Shown here in pieces: positions 1-9,739 of a stretch of DNA of 64,000 nt (the stretch's first letter is position 1; each line of letters starts with the position of its first letter). The DNA comes from Luteimonas endophytica (lineage in GTDB: Bacteria > Pseudomonadota > Gammaproteobacteria > Xanthomonadales > Xanthomonadaceae): positions 46,408 through 110,407 of the forward strand of contig NZ_JARXRM010000045.1 in assembly GCF_029887875.1 (NCBI RefSeq), in the 5' to 3' direction. The notes beneath the pieces were generated by a model that saw only the letters and a program-made list of their open reading frames with translations, did no database searches and was not told the DNA's origin. The position numbers were made by a program, and so were the translations under genes.

Positions 1-124
1 CGTTGCGGCGCAATCCGCCGCGACGCTGCTCCAGGGCTTCGGCCTGGGCCGCCCGGCCGCGCCCCAGCGCGGTGGTGGCGGTGTAGGCGCGGATCGCCAG
101 CGCCGGGATCGGAGACAACGACAT
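1..124 (-). CDS. beta-ketoacyl-ACP synthase family protein, N-terminus only (runs off left edge)
   Basis: Only the first 41 codons lie in the window, reading leftward from an ATG at 122-124. The peptide begins MSLSPIPALAIRAYT and continues with a TTALGRG segment and a glutamine/arginine-rich stretch ending GGLRRN. This is the usual opening of FabB/FabF-like condensing enzymes, notably the accessory ones found in aryl-polyene/xanthomonadin gene clusters of xanthomonads. Such enzymes would extend acyl chains on a carrier protein in the cytoplasm. The catalytic Cys-His-His triad lies outside the window, so the call rests on N-terminal resemblance alone. A TATACT hexamer on the minus strand (160-165) is a plausible -10 element. 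Membership of a pigment cluster is inference. Confidence 0.5.
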   Translation of the reverse strand, partial: MSLSPIPALAIRAYTATTALGRGRAAQAEALEQRRGGLRRN

Positions 125-401
125 CGACTGGGCGGGGCTCCGCGCCGGAATGGCCCGGCAGTATACGAGCCGCGGCGGGCTGGACTGTGAACCGTCCAGC
201 CCGGGAAGCGCGCGTGGCCAGCCGCTTCGCCCACCGTGTCTAACTGTTCATCGACCGCGACGCCCTGCACGCACTGGTGGTGGCGGCATCGGCATGCTGG
301 GCCCGGCCGATCGGCCACCGGCGAATGCAGGCGCGGCTCGGCTGAGGCCGGCTTCGCCGGGGCGCCGCGCTCCGGGCTGGCGCAGCCGAGCCGGTTCCGC
401 G
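125..401. other. intergenic region with a 9-bp inverted repeat (177-202)
   Basis: No convincing gene is seen. Positions 177-185 and 194-202 form a perfect 9-bp inverted repeat (GGGCTGGAC / GTCCAGCCC) with an 8-base loop and no T-tract. It lies about 200 bases downstream of the peptidase gene on the minus strand, so it may be a weak terminator or only mRNA structure. The 5' leader of the left-edge gene occupies about 125-165. Confidence 0.3.
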
Positions 402-2747
<2,346 letters not shown>

Positions 2748-2910
2748 CTAGCCGGGGCGCCAGGCAGTGCCATCCGATGGCGGGCTCCATCCCCGTCGCC
2801 ACGGGTCAGCGACAGTGGATAACCCTTCCTGAGGTTGGATTTCTCAAGAGCGCCTTCGGTCTGGCGTGCGGGGCGTGAGCCGCGCCGGGGGTATTGCTCC
2901 GCCCTTCCGT

Positions 2911-3196
2911 CCGGCCATCCATGGCCGGAGTCAGGGCCGCTGCACATCCATGTGCAGCTCTCCGCAACACCCCCGCCACGTCACCCGCTTCGGCGTTGGT
3001 GGGTTTCGGATGGATTGGTCGCCGAGCATCCGAAAGTGAATCGACGATGCGGCGCCCGGGCCGGGGGAGGCGGACAGCAGGCCATGGACGGCCTGCGGCG
3101 GCGGATCGGGCCATGGATGGCCCGACTCCGCCGGGGAGCCTCCCCCGGCCCGGGCGCCGCTGGGTCCGGAGCCCGCGCACCGGCGCCATGGATGGC
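2911..3196. repeat. cluster of five short palindromes with CATCCATG/CATGGATG cores
   Basis: Five hairpins share a centre of CAT-CC-ATG or CAT-GG-ATG but have different stems: 2911-2928 (CCGGCCAT/ATGGCCGG), 2939-2958 (GCTGCACAT/ATGTGCAGC), 3078-3095 (CAGGCC/GGCCTG around a near-match core), 3106-3125 (TCGGGCCAT/ATGGCCCGA) and 3185-3196 (GCCAT/ATGGC). Stems that change together while the loop stays fixed suggest selection on structure, as in REP-type elements. The cluster fills the spacer between the DPP-IV gene and the GST gene. No convincing coding region is seen in 2718-3298. Confidence 0.55.
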
Positions 3197-3255
3197 CGAC
3201 TCCGCCGGGGAGCTTCCCCGGCCCGGGCGCCGCTGGCTCCGAAGCTCACGGCCCC
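3111..3255. repeat. imperfect tandem duplication, period about 75 bp
   Basis: The block starting at 3111 (CCATGGATGGCC, then CCGCCGGGGAGC, then CCGGCCCGGGCGCCGCTGG) recurs from 3186 with two single-base deletions and a few substitutions. Each copy carries one of the CATGGATG palindromes. It looks like a local duplication of a repeat element rather than a gene. Confidence 0.6.
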
Positions 3256-3298
3256 CGGCCCTGGCAGGAGCGGGACGCGCAGAGCAACCTGGAGCCGC

Positions 3299-4000
3299 TC
3301 AGCCCCGCGTCGGCCCCTTGCCGAACAGCAGCCGGCGCTCCTCTTCCCCGAGCGGCTTGCCTGCGTCGGGATTGACCTGGGCGGTCAGCGCATAGGCGCG
3401 CTGCGTCGCCGGGCGTGCGGCGATCGCGGCGTGCCAGCGCCGCACCTCGGGATAGGGCCCGAGGTCGAGCGGCGCCTTGTCGTAGGGATTGATCCACGGG
3501 TAGCTGGCCATGTCGGCGATCGTGTAGTCCTCGCCGGTGATGAACGCCCGGCCCGCCAGGCGCCGGTCGAGCACCGCGAGCAGCCGCTGCGCCTCGTTGG
3601 TGTAGCGCTCGATCGCGTAGGGGACCGGTTCGGGCGCGTACACGGTGAAGTGACCGTACTGCCCGGTCATGGGTCCCAGGCCGCCCATCTGCCACATCAG
3701 CCACTGGTTGACCTCGACCTTGCGGCGCACGTCCCCGCCGAAGAAGCGGCCGGTCTTGTTGGCCAGATAGAGCAGGATCGCGCCGGATTCGAACACGCTG
3801 ACCGGCTCGCCGCCGTCGGCGGGCGCATGGTCGATGATCGCCGGCATCTTGTTGTTCGGGGAGAACGCGAGGAAGCCGGGATCGAACTGGTCGCCCTTGC
3901 CGATGTTGACCGGCTTGATGCGGTATTCGAGCCCCGCCTCCTCGAGGAACAGGGTGATCTTGTGGCCGTTGGGCGTGGGCCAGTAGTAGAGGTCGATCAT
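3299..4000 (-). CDS. yfcG: glutathione S-transferase family protein, YfcG/YghU (nu) type
   Basis: The 233-residue protein opens MIDLYYWPTPNGHKITLFLE, which matches the nu-class GST/disulfide reductases YfcG and YghU. Further family landmarks are SPNNKMPAI, FESGAILLYLA and the C-terminal helical domain with YTIADMASYPW. YfcG-type enzymes bind glutathione or its disulfide and reduce disulfides in the cytoplasm; the Thr-Pro-Asn near the N-terminus replaces the usual catalytic Tyr/Ser/Cys. The ATG at 4000 is preceded by GAGGAAC at good spacing, so the open frame further upstream is not coding. The gene is single, flanked by repeat-containing spacers on both sides. Family assignment is strong; physiological substrate unknown. 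Confidence 0.88.
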   Translation of the reverse strand: MIDLYYWPTPNGHKITLFLEEAGLEYRIKPVNIGKGDQFDPGFLAFSPNNKMPAIIDHAPADGGEPVSVFESGAILLYLANKTGRFFGGDVRRKVEVNQWLMWQMGGLGPMTGQYGHFTVYAPEPVPYAIERYTNEAQRLLAVLDRRLAGRAFITGEDYTIADMASYPWINPYDKAPLDLGPYPEVRRWHAAIAARPATQRAYALTAQVNPDAGKPLGEEERRLLFGKGPTRG

Positions 4001-4149
4001 GGTCGGCGTTCCTCGCGCGGGGGAGCACGATTCTATGCGGGGAACTGCGGGGCTGGCCGCCCCGCGCGTGGTCCGCTGCGTTGCAGGATCGGGTCCGCGG
4101 GCGCCGGCCTCCCGGTCGGGCCGGCGGCGATTCCCGGGCTCGTCTGGCG

Positions 4150-4245
4150 CACGGGTTTTCGCATGCATGCACGCGCCTACGAGGGCGTGCAGCGTAGCGC
4201 CGCTGTCGTAGGCGTGGCCTGTGGCCGAAGGCCGCGGGGTTCTCC
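4150..4245. repeat. degenerate REP-like composite (inverted pair)
   Basis: Within the 350-base gene-free spacer 4001-4351, positions about 4155-4185 (TTTTCGCATGCATGCACGCG, then CCTACG) resemble the 'Z' unit seen at 18604 and 20184. About 4206-4240 (GTAGGCGTGGCCTGTGGCCG, then AAGGCCGCGG) resembles the 'Y' unit at 18655 and 20101. Order and orientation are those of the copies near 18.5 kb, with more mismatches, so this looks like an old, decayed copy. Nothing else is seen in the spacer. Confidence 0.5.
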
Positions 4246-4351
4246 GGGCGACGCGCCCCGATCGTCGCGTGCCGTCGGCCGCGGAGGCGGCCCGGCAAAG
4301 GCCGGTCGGAAAGCCGGCGCGGTGGCCGGCGCGTCCCGGTGGAGGCAACCG

Positions 4352-6940
4352 CTACTGCGTCGCGCAGTCGACCTTGTGCTCGAAGTCGGTGCTCGGGGCG
4401 ATCCGGCTCAGCGCGATCCGCGCGCCCGCGCCGGTGCGCAGCGCGAACGGCATGTCGAGGCGGGCGACATCGGCGCCGGCGGCGCGCAGGCATTTCAGCT
4501 GCACCCCCAGGCGCGTCCACTCGCCCTGCGGCAGCTGCGCCAGCGCATCGCCGATTGGCAATTCCGCGCTGCAGTCCTCGCCGCAGCCGACGATCAGCGC
4601 AGCCTCGCCGTCGGTCGGCAGCGCGTCCACGCGCAGCGTGGCGACCACGAACACGTCGCCGTTGGTTTCCCGCTCGAGATCCAGCGGGCTGTTGCTGCGC
4701 AGCTGCACGGCGCCGCCGCCGGACCAGGCGAACGCGCGCGCGCCCTCCTGGACCTCGGTGTTGATCGCGGTCATCTCCAGGCTGCCGTCGGCGGTCTTCG
4801 CGGCCGGGTGCACCACGTCCATGGCGTCGCCATCGCCGCCGACCAGGCGCAAGGTCAGTCCGGTGGTCGCCACGCCGCGCTCGAACCAGCTGTTGCTGCG
4901 GGTACTCTGGGGATCGACACCCGGTTCTTCGGACAGCGGAGCGAGGTCGCCGTCGTCGCCGTAGGTCAGGCCGTAGCCGAACGCGAACAGCGGGTCGTAG
5001 TTCTCCTGGCCGTGGTTGTTCGCGAACTGGTCGGCGCGGCGCGGCCAGGAAAAGCTGAGCTTGCCCTTGAAATCGTGCTGGACATCGCCTTCGGCGTCGC
5101 GCAGCAGCACGTCGGCCACGCCGCCGCCCTCCGAGCCCGGCAGCCACGCGGCGACGAAGGCGTCGGCGGCGTTGATCTCGCGGTTGAGCCACAGCGGCCG
5201 GCCGCTGAGGAACACCGCCACCACCGGGATGCCGTCGTCCTTGAGTTTTCGGATCAGCTCGAGGTCGCCGGACCGGCCGCCCTCGAACATCAGGTCCGGC
5301 AGGTCGCCCTGGAATTCGGCGTAGGGCTCCTCGCCGAATACCACGACGGCCACGTCGGGGCGGGTGCGGTAGCCGCCGTCGACCGCCAGTTCGGCACTGC
5401 CGCCGGCCGCCTCCACCTGCTCCCTGAGGCCGTCCCAGATCGAGTCCGCGTTGGGGAAATCCTCGCGGGTGGTGCCGTCGCCCTGCCAGGTCAGGGTCCA
5501 GCCGCCGGCCTGCTTGCCGAGGTTGTCGGCGCCGTCGCCGGCGACCAGCAACTTGGTGTCCGGCGACAGCGGCAGGATGCCGCCCTGGTTCTTCAGCAGC
5601 ACCAGCGACTCGCGCACCGCCCGGCGCGCGACGGCGCGGTGCTCGGCAGCGCCGAGCAGCTCGAAGCGACCGCCGAGCGCGCGCGCGGAGGGCTTGGGCT
5701 TCTCGAACAGGCCCATCCGCAACTTGACCCGCAGGATCCGTCGCACCGCGTCGTCGAGCCGCTCCATCGGGAGGGTGCCTGCGCGGACATGCGCCAGGGT
5801 CGATTCGTACATCCCCTTCCAGCTGTCGGGCGCCATCGCCATGTCGAGCCCGGCGTTGAAGGTCTGGGCGCAGTCGGTGTTGCTGCAGCCGCGTACCTGG
5901 CCGTGGCCGTTCCAGTCGCCGACGACGAAGCCGCCGAAGTTCATCCGCTCCTTGAGCACATCGGTCAGCAGCGGGCCGTGGCCGTGCATCTTCCGGCCGT
6001 GGAAGCTGTTGTAGGAGGCCATCACCGCCTGGGCGCCGGCCGCGATCGCGGGCACGTAGCCGGCGGCGTGCACGTCGCGCAGCACCGCCTCGCTCACTTC
6101 GGTATCGCCCTGGTCCTTGCCGCCGCTGGTGCCGCCGTCGCCGAGGAAGTGCTTGACCGAGCTCATGACGTGCCGATCGTCGAGGAATTCGTCCGAACCG
6201 GGCTTGCCCTGCAGGCCCTCCACGAACACGCCGGCGAAGCTGGCCACCAGCCCGGGATCCTCGGAATAACCTTCGTAGGTGCGGCCCCAGCGGTCGTCCT
6301 GGGGCACCGCGACGGTCGGCGCGAAGGTCCACTCCATGCCGGTGGTGCGGGTCTCGATCGCGGTGATGCGCGCGATCTCGTGCAGCAGGTCGGGGTTGCG
6401 GGTGGCGCCCAGGCCGATGTTGTGCGGGAACAGGGTGGCGCCGACGATGTTGCTCTGGCCGTGCATGGCGTCGATGCCCCAGATCAACGGGATCGCCTTG
6501 CCGCCGCCGCTGGTGTCCATCGAGGCTTCCCAGAACGCGTCGGCGAGCGCGAGCCATTCCTCGGGCGCGGCGTTGTACCTGCCGCCCGGATCGGAGCCGC
6601 CGCCGGCGAGGACCGAGCCCAGCCGGTACTTGCGCACGTCCTCGGGGGTGATGCTGGCGATGTCGCCCTGCACGATCTGGCCGACCTTCTCCTCCACCGT
6701 CATCGAGGCGAGCAGCTCGTCGACGCGGCGCTCGGCCTCGGCATCGGTGGGGAAGGGCCATTGCACCTCGGGCCAGGTGGCCGGGTCGATGGCGCCGCTC
6801 GCGCCGGGCACGCGTTCGGCCGGTTGCTCGGCGGCCGCGTCCGCGGCCGCGCCGGCGCCGGCCGGCGCCCGCTCGCAGGCGGCGAGCGCCAGCGCTGCTG
6901 CGAGCATTGCCCCGGTGCGTCGAAGGTCCCCGATCCTCAT
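4352..6940 (-). CDS. GH3 family exo-beta-glucosidase, lipoprotein (ExoP/CelD-like)
   Basis: This 862-residue GH3 glycoside hydrolase should release glucose from the non-reducing end of beta-glucans or cello-/laminari-oligosaccharides. The N-terminus ends in a lipobox (LALAAC, then ERA), so it is a lipidated envelope protein. The GH3 N-terminal barrel includes MTVEEKVGQ, GSDPGGRYN and SSVKHFLGDG. The nucleophile Asp is in GFVVGDWNG (Asp342). The second GH3 domain follows (ESLVLLKNQGGILPL, FAFGYGLTYGD). A C-terminal domain of about 170 residues matches the extra domain of ExoP/CelD-type glucan glucohydrolases. Of two possible ATGs, 6940 is preferred because GGGAGGA lies 6 bases upstream; the one at 6946 is too close. 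A LacI-type site lies 42 bases upstream and a lacI gene diverges. Substrate linkage is inference. Confidence 0.9.
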   Translation of the reverse strand: MRIGDLRRTGAMLAAALALAACERAPAGAGAAADAAAEQPAERVPGASGAIDPATWPEVQWPFPTDAEAERRVDELLASMTVEEKVGQIVQGDIASITPEDVRKYRLGSVLAGGGSDPGGRYNAAPEEWLALADAFWEASMDTSGGGKAIPLIWGIDAMHGQSNIVGATLFPHNIGLGATRNPDLLHEIARITAIETRTTGMEWTFAPTVAVPQDDRWGRTYEGYSEDPGLVASFAGVFVEGLQGKPGSDEFLDDRHVMSSVKHFLGDGGTSGGKDQGDTEVSEAVLRDVHAAGYVPAIAAGAQAVMASYNSFHGRKMHGHGPLLTDVLKERMNFGGFVVGDWNGHGQVRGCSNTDCAQTFNAGLDMAMAPDSWKGMYESTLAHVRAGTLPMERLDDAVRRILRVKLRMGLFEKPKPSARALGGRFELLGAAEHRAVARRAVRESLVLLKNQGGILPLSPDTKLLVAGDGADNLGKQAGGWTLTWQGDGTTREDFPNADSIWDGLREQVEAAGGSAELAVDGGYRTRPDVAVVVFGEEPYAEFQGDLPDLMFEGGRSGDLELIRKLKDDGIPVVAVFLSGRPLWLNREINAADAFVAAWLPGSEGGGVADVLLRDAEGDVQHDFKGKLSFSWPRRADQFANNHGQENYDPLFAFGYGLTYGDDGDLAPLSEEPGVDPQSTRSNSWFERGVATTGLTLRLVGGDGDAMDVVHPAAKTADGSLEMTAINTEVQEGARAFAWSGGGAVQLRSNSPLDLERETNGDVFVVATLRVDALPTDGEAALIVGCGEDCSAELPIGDALAQLPQGEWTRLGVQLKCLRAAGADVARLDMPFALRTGAGARIALSRIAPSTDFEHKVDCATQ

Positions 6941-6981
6941 TGCCATTCCTCCCGATCTGGCCGCAGCATCGGCGGCGATGC

Positions 6982-6995
6982 TGACAGCGTTGTCA
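6982..6995. promoter_or_regulatory. candidate LacI-family operator (GH3/lacI intergenic region)
   Basis: TGACAGCGTTGTCA is a 5+5 inverted repeat (TGACA/TGTCA) with the central CG typical of LacI-family sites. It lies 42 bases upstream of the GH3 start and 143 bases before lacI. The identical 14-mer occurs upstream of the TonB receptor at 16140. The regulator is most likely the adjacent LacI protein; this is inferred from position and shape. Confidence 0.7.
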
Positions 6996-7138
6996 CCGCG
7001 GCCGAGAATACCCTCTTGCGCGCCGACGCGCCTGCTGCGCCGCGGCAAACCGGCAGCGGTGCATGGAACCCGACTTCGCGCCATCATGCCGGAGTTTCGG
7101 CGCCGGCACGGCCGGGCCTGAGGATGGAGAAGGAACCC

Positions 7139-8149
7139 ATGCGCGTACGCATCGAGGATGTGGCCGAGGCCGCCGGCGTGTCGATGAAGACGGTCTCGCG
7201 GGTGCTCAACCACGAACCGAACGTCGCCGCCGCCACCCGCGCCCGGGTGGAGGCGGCGGTGGAGAAGCTCCAGTACCGCCCGCATCCCTCCGCGCGGGTG
7301 CTGGCCGGGCGCCGCTCGTACCTGATCGCGATGCTGTACGACAATCCGTCCAGCAACTACCTGATGGAAGTCCAGCTCGGCCTGCTGCAGGCCTGCCAGG
7401 AGCGGCACTACAACCTCACCCTCGCGCCGCTGACCTACGACGCACGCGACATCGTCGCCAAGGTCGAGAACCTGGTGGCGCAATCGCGCCTGGACGGCCT
7501 GGTGCTGACCCCGCCGATCACCGACGACGCGGCGCTGCTGGAGCGGCTGAACGAGCTGGGGGTGCCCTTCGCCGGCGTCTCGGCGCGCGAACCCAACCGC
7601 GGCATCGGGGTGTTCGTCGACGAGCCGAGCGCGGCGCGCGAGATGATCGAGCACCTGGTGGCGCTCGGCCATCGCCGCATCGCCCACATCGTCGGCCACC
7701 ATGCGCACGGCGCGGCGGAATGGCGCCTGGCCGGATACCGCGAGGGCCTGCACCGCGCCGGGCTGCCCTACGATCCGGCGCTGGTGGTCGAGGGCGAGTT
7801 CTCCCACGCGTCCGGCCATGCCGCGGCCGAGCAACTGCTGCGGCTGGCGCAGCCGCCGACCGCGATCTTCGCCGCCAACGACGACATGGCGGCCGGCGTG
7901 ATCTGTGCCGTCTGCGAGCACGGGCTGGCGGTGCCGGGCGACGTCTCGGTCTGCGGGTTCGACGACACCCCGATCGCGCAGCACATCCACCCGGCGTTGA
8001 CCACGATCCGCCAGCCGACCCGGGAAATGGGGCGCGTGGCCGGTGCCGAACTGCTGCGGGAACTGCGCGAGCCGGGCAGCGGCGGGCTGGTGCAGCTGCC
8101 CTACGCGCTGCAGCTGCGCCGCTCCACCGGCCCGGCCCCGAAGGCCTGA
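7139..8149 (+). CDS. LacI-family transcriptional regulator of the sugar locus
   Basis: The 336-residue protein begins MRVRIEDVAEAAGVSMKTVS, a standard LacI helix-turn-helix (residues 5-24), followed by the hinge helix (PHPSARVLAGRRS). A periplasmic-binding-protein-like effector domain follows, with IAHIVG, AIFAANDDMAAGV and VSVCGFDDTPIA. It should repress the locus until a sugar, or a degradation product, binds. The ATG at 7139 has AGAAGGA upstream; an in-frame ATG at 7124 is a weaker alternative. The gene diverges from GH3 and is convergent with the sugar porter. The 14-bp palindrome in the lacI/GH3 spacer and upstream of the TonB receptor is its probable target. Effector identity is unknown. 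Confidence 0.92.
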   Translation: MRVRIEDVAEAAGVSMKTVSRVLNHEPNVAAATRARVEAAVEKLQYRPHPSARVLAGRRSYLIAMLYDNPSSNYLMEVQLGLLQACQERHYNLTLAPLTYDARDIVAKVENLVAQSRLDGLVLTPPITDDAALLERLNELGVPFAGVSAREPNRGIGVFVDEPSAAREMIEHLVALGHRRIAHIVGHHAHGAAEWRLAGYREGLHRAGLPYDPALVVEGEFSHASGHAAAEQLLRLAQPPTAIFAANDDMAAGVICAVCEHGLAVPGDVSVCGFDDTPIAQHIHPALTTIRQPTREMGRVAGAELLRELREPGSGGLVQLPYALQLRRSTGPAPKA

Positions 8150-8223
8150 CCGCGCCGGTCGCCGGCCGGCAGATCCGCAGCGAAGCGCGGAAATGGCGTC
8201 CCCGGCCGCCGCGAGCGGGCGCC

Positions 8224-9657
8224 TCAGCCCTCCATCTGTTCCAGTTCCCGGCCGCGGGTCTCGTGCACGAAGCGCAGCACGAAGAAGATCGAGACGAACG
8301 CCGCCAGCGCGTAGAAGCCGTAGGTGGCGGCCAGCCCGATCCCCGCCAGCATCACCGGGAAGGTCATGGTGATCGCGAAGTTGGAGCCCCACTGGAACAG
8401 GCCCGCCACCGCCAGGCCGGAGCCGCGGATCTGGTTGGGGAACATCTCGCCCAGCATCACCCACATCACCGGGCCCCAGGACATGTTGAAGAAGATCACG
8501 TAGACGTTCGCCGCGACCAGCGCCAGCACCCCCATCGAGTCCGAGAGCACCAGCCGGCCGTCGGCGTCGAGCGTGCCGGTGGCGAAGGCGACCGTCACCA
8601 GCGACAGCGAGATCGCCATGCCCAGCGATCCGGTCCACAGCAGCGGCTTGCGGCCGATCCGGTCGATCAGCAGCACGGTGACCAGGCAGGCGCCGATGCT
8701 CAGCGCGCCGGACAGCACGTTGATCAGCAGCGCGTCGTTCTCGGAGAAGCCGACCGCCTGCCACAGCACCGCACCGTAGTAGAACACCACGTTGATGCCG
8801 ACCAGCTGCTGGAAGGTGGCCAGGCCGATGCCCACCCACACGATGGGGCGGACCTTGCCGGTGGCCTTGGCGATCAGGTCGGACAGCCGCGGCCGGTGGT
8901 GGTCGGCGGCCAGCGAGCCCTCGATCTCGGCCAGCTTGGCCGGCCCGGCGTTGGGGCCGTACAGCCGCGTCAGCACCGCCAGCGCGCGCTCGCGCCGGCC
9001 GCTGGCGGCCAGGAACCGCGGGCTCTCGGGGATGAACATCAGCAGCACCAGGAACACCGCGGCCGGCAGCATCTCGACCCAGAACATCCAGCGCCAGGCC
9101 TCGAAGCCCAGCCAGAGCGGCTGGATCGAGGCCCCGGCGAAGCGCGCCAGCAGATAGTTGCTCAGGAACGCCGCGAACAGCCCGCAGATGATCGCGATCT
9201 GCTGCACCGTGGCCAGGCGCCCGCGGTAGTGCGCCGCCGAGACCTCGGCGATGTAGGCGGGCGCCATCACGCTGGCCGCGCCCACCGCCAGGCCGCCGAG
9301 CACGCGGTAGAACACGAACTCCGCCGAACCCCCGGCCACGCCCGAGCCCCAGGCGGAGACCAGGAAGAACACCGCGGACACGATCAGCAACATCCGGCGG
9401 CCGAAACGGTCGGCCAGGCGCCCGGCGAAGAACGCGCCGACCGCGCAGCCCAGCAGCATCGAGGCGACGTTGAAGCCGGTGCCCATCGAGTCGGAGCCGA
9501 ACGCCAGGCGCAGGCCGTCGACGGTGCCGTTGATCACGCCGCTGTCGAAACCGAAGAGGAAGCCGCCGAGCGTGGCGACCAGGCTGATCAGCAGGATGAA
9601 GCGGGTATTCGGGGCGTCGGCGGCCACGCCCGCGCCGGGGACTGCAGTGCTGCTCAT
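8224..9657 (-). CDS. MFS sugar porter (inner-membrane sugar:H+ symporter)
   Basis: The 477-residue protein has twelve predicted membrane helices and the signatures of the sugar porter subfamily (XylE/GLUT-like): GGFLFGFDSGVING in helix 1, DRFGRRM between helices 2 and 3, YRGRLA, PESPRFL after helix 6, DRIGRKPLL in the second half and a final HETRGRELE. It should bring a monosaccharide or short glycoside from periplasm to cytoplasm with protons. The ATG at 9657 follows CAGGAG. It is the last gene of the minus-strand series that starts with the TonB receptor, 82 bases after the halogenase-like gene, so it probably shares the LacI-controlled promoter. Glucose or cellobiose is the likely cargo given the GH3 partner, but the sequence does not prove this. 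Confidence 0.9.
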   Translation of the reverse strand: MSSTAVPGAGVAADAPNTRFILLISLVATLGGFLFGFDSGVINGTVDGLRLAFGSDSMGTGFNVASMLLGCAVGAFFAGRLADRFGRRMLLIVSAVFFLVSAWGSGVAGGSAEFVFYRVLGGLAVGAASVMAPAYIAEVSAAHYRGRLATVQQIAIICGLFAAFLSNYLLARFAGASIQPLWLGFEAWRWMFWVEMLPAAVFLVLLMFIPESPRFLAASGRRERALAVLTRLYGPNAGPAKLAEIEGSLAADHHRPRLSDLIAKATGKVRPIVWVGIGLATFQQLVGINVVFYYGAVLWQAVGFSENDALLINVLSGALSIGACLVTVLLIDRIGRKPLLWTGSLGMAISLSLVTVAFATGTLDADGRLVLSDSMGVLALVAANVYVIFFNMSWGPVMWVMLGEMFPNQIRGSGLAVAGLFQWGSNFAITMTFPVMLAGIGLAATYGFYALAAFVSIFFVLRFVHETRGRELEQMEG

Positions 9658-9739
9658 GACGGCTCCTGTGGGGTGGGAAAAACGCGCACCGCCGGCTTCC
9701 GGCGACCGCGCAGGGGTTGAAAGGTAACGCACCGGGCGC

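Noticed and set aside
3078..3255. CRISPR-like array in the repeat cluster
   Set aside because: Only two long copies with a 75-bp period, no constant repeat with unique spacers of fixed length, and no cas genes.
2894..7138. Very long open frame on the plus strand opposite the GST and GH3 genes
   Set aside because: It is a GC-driven shadow: composition is His/Arg/Ala/Val-rich, no domain is recognisable and it runs opposite well-supported genes. Only its last part from 7139 (LacI) is real.
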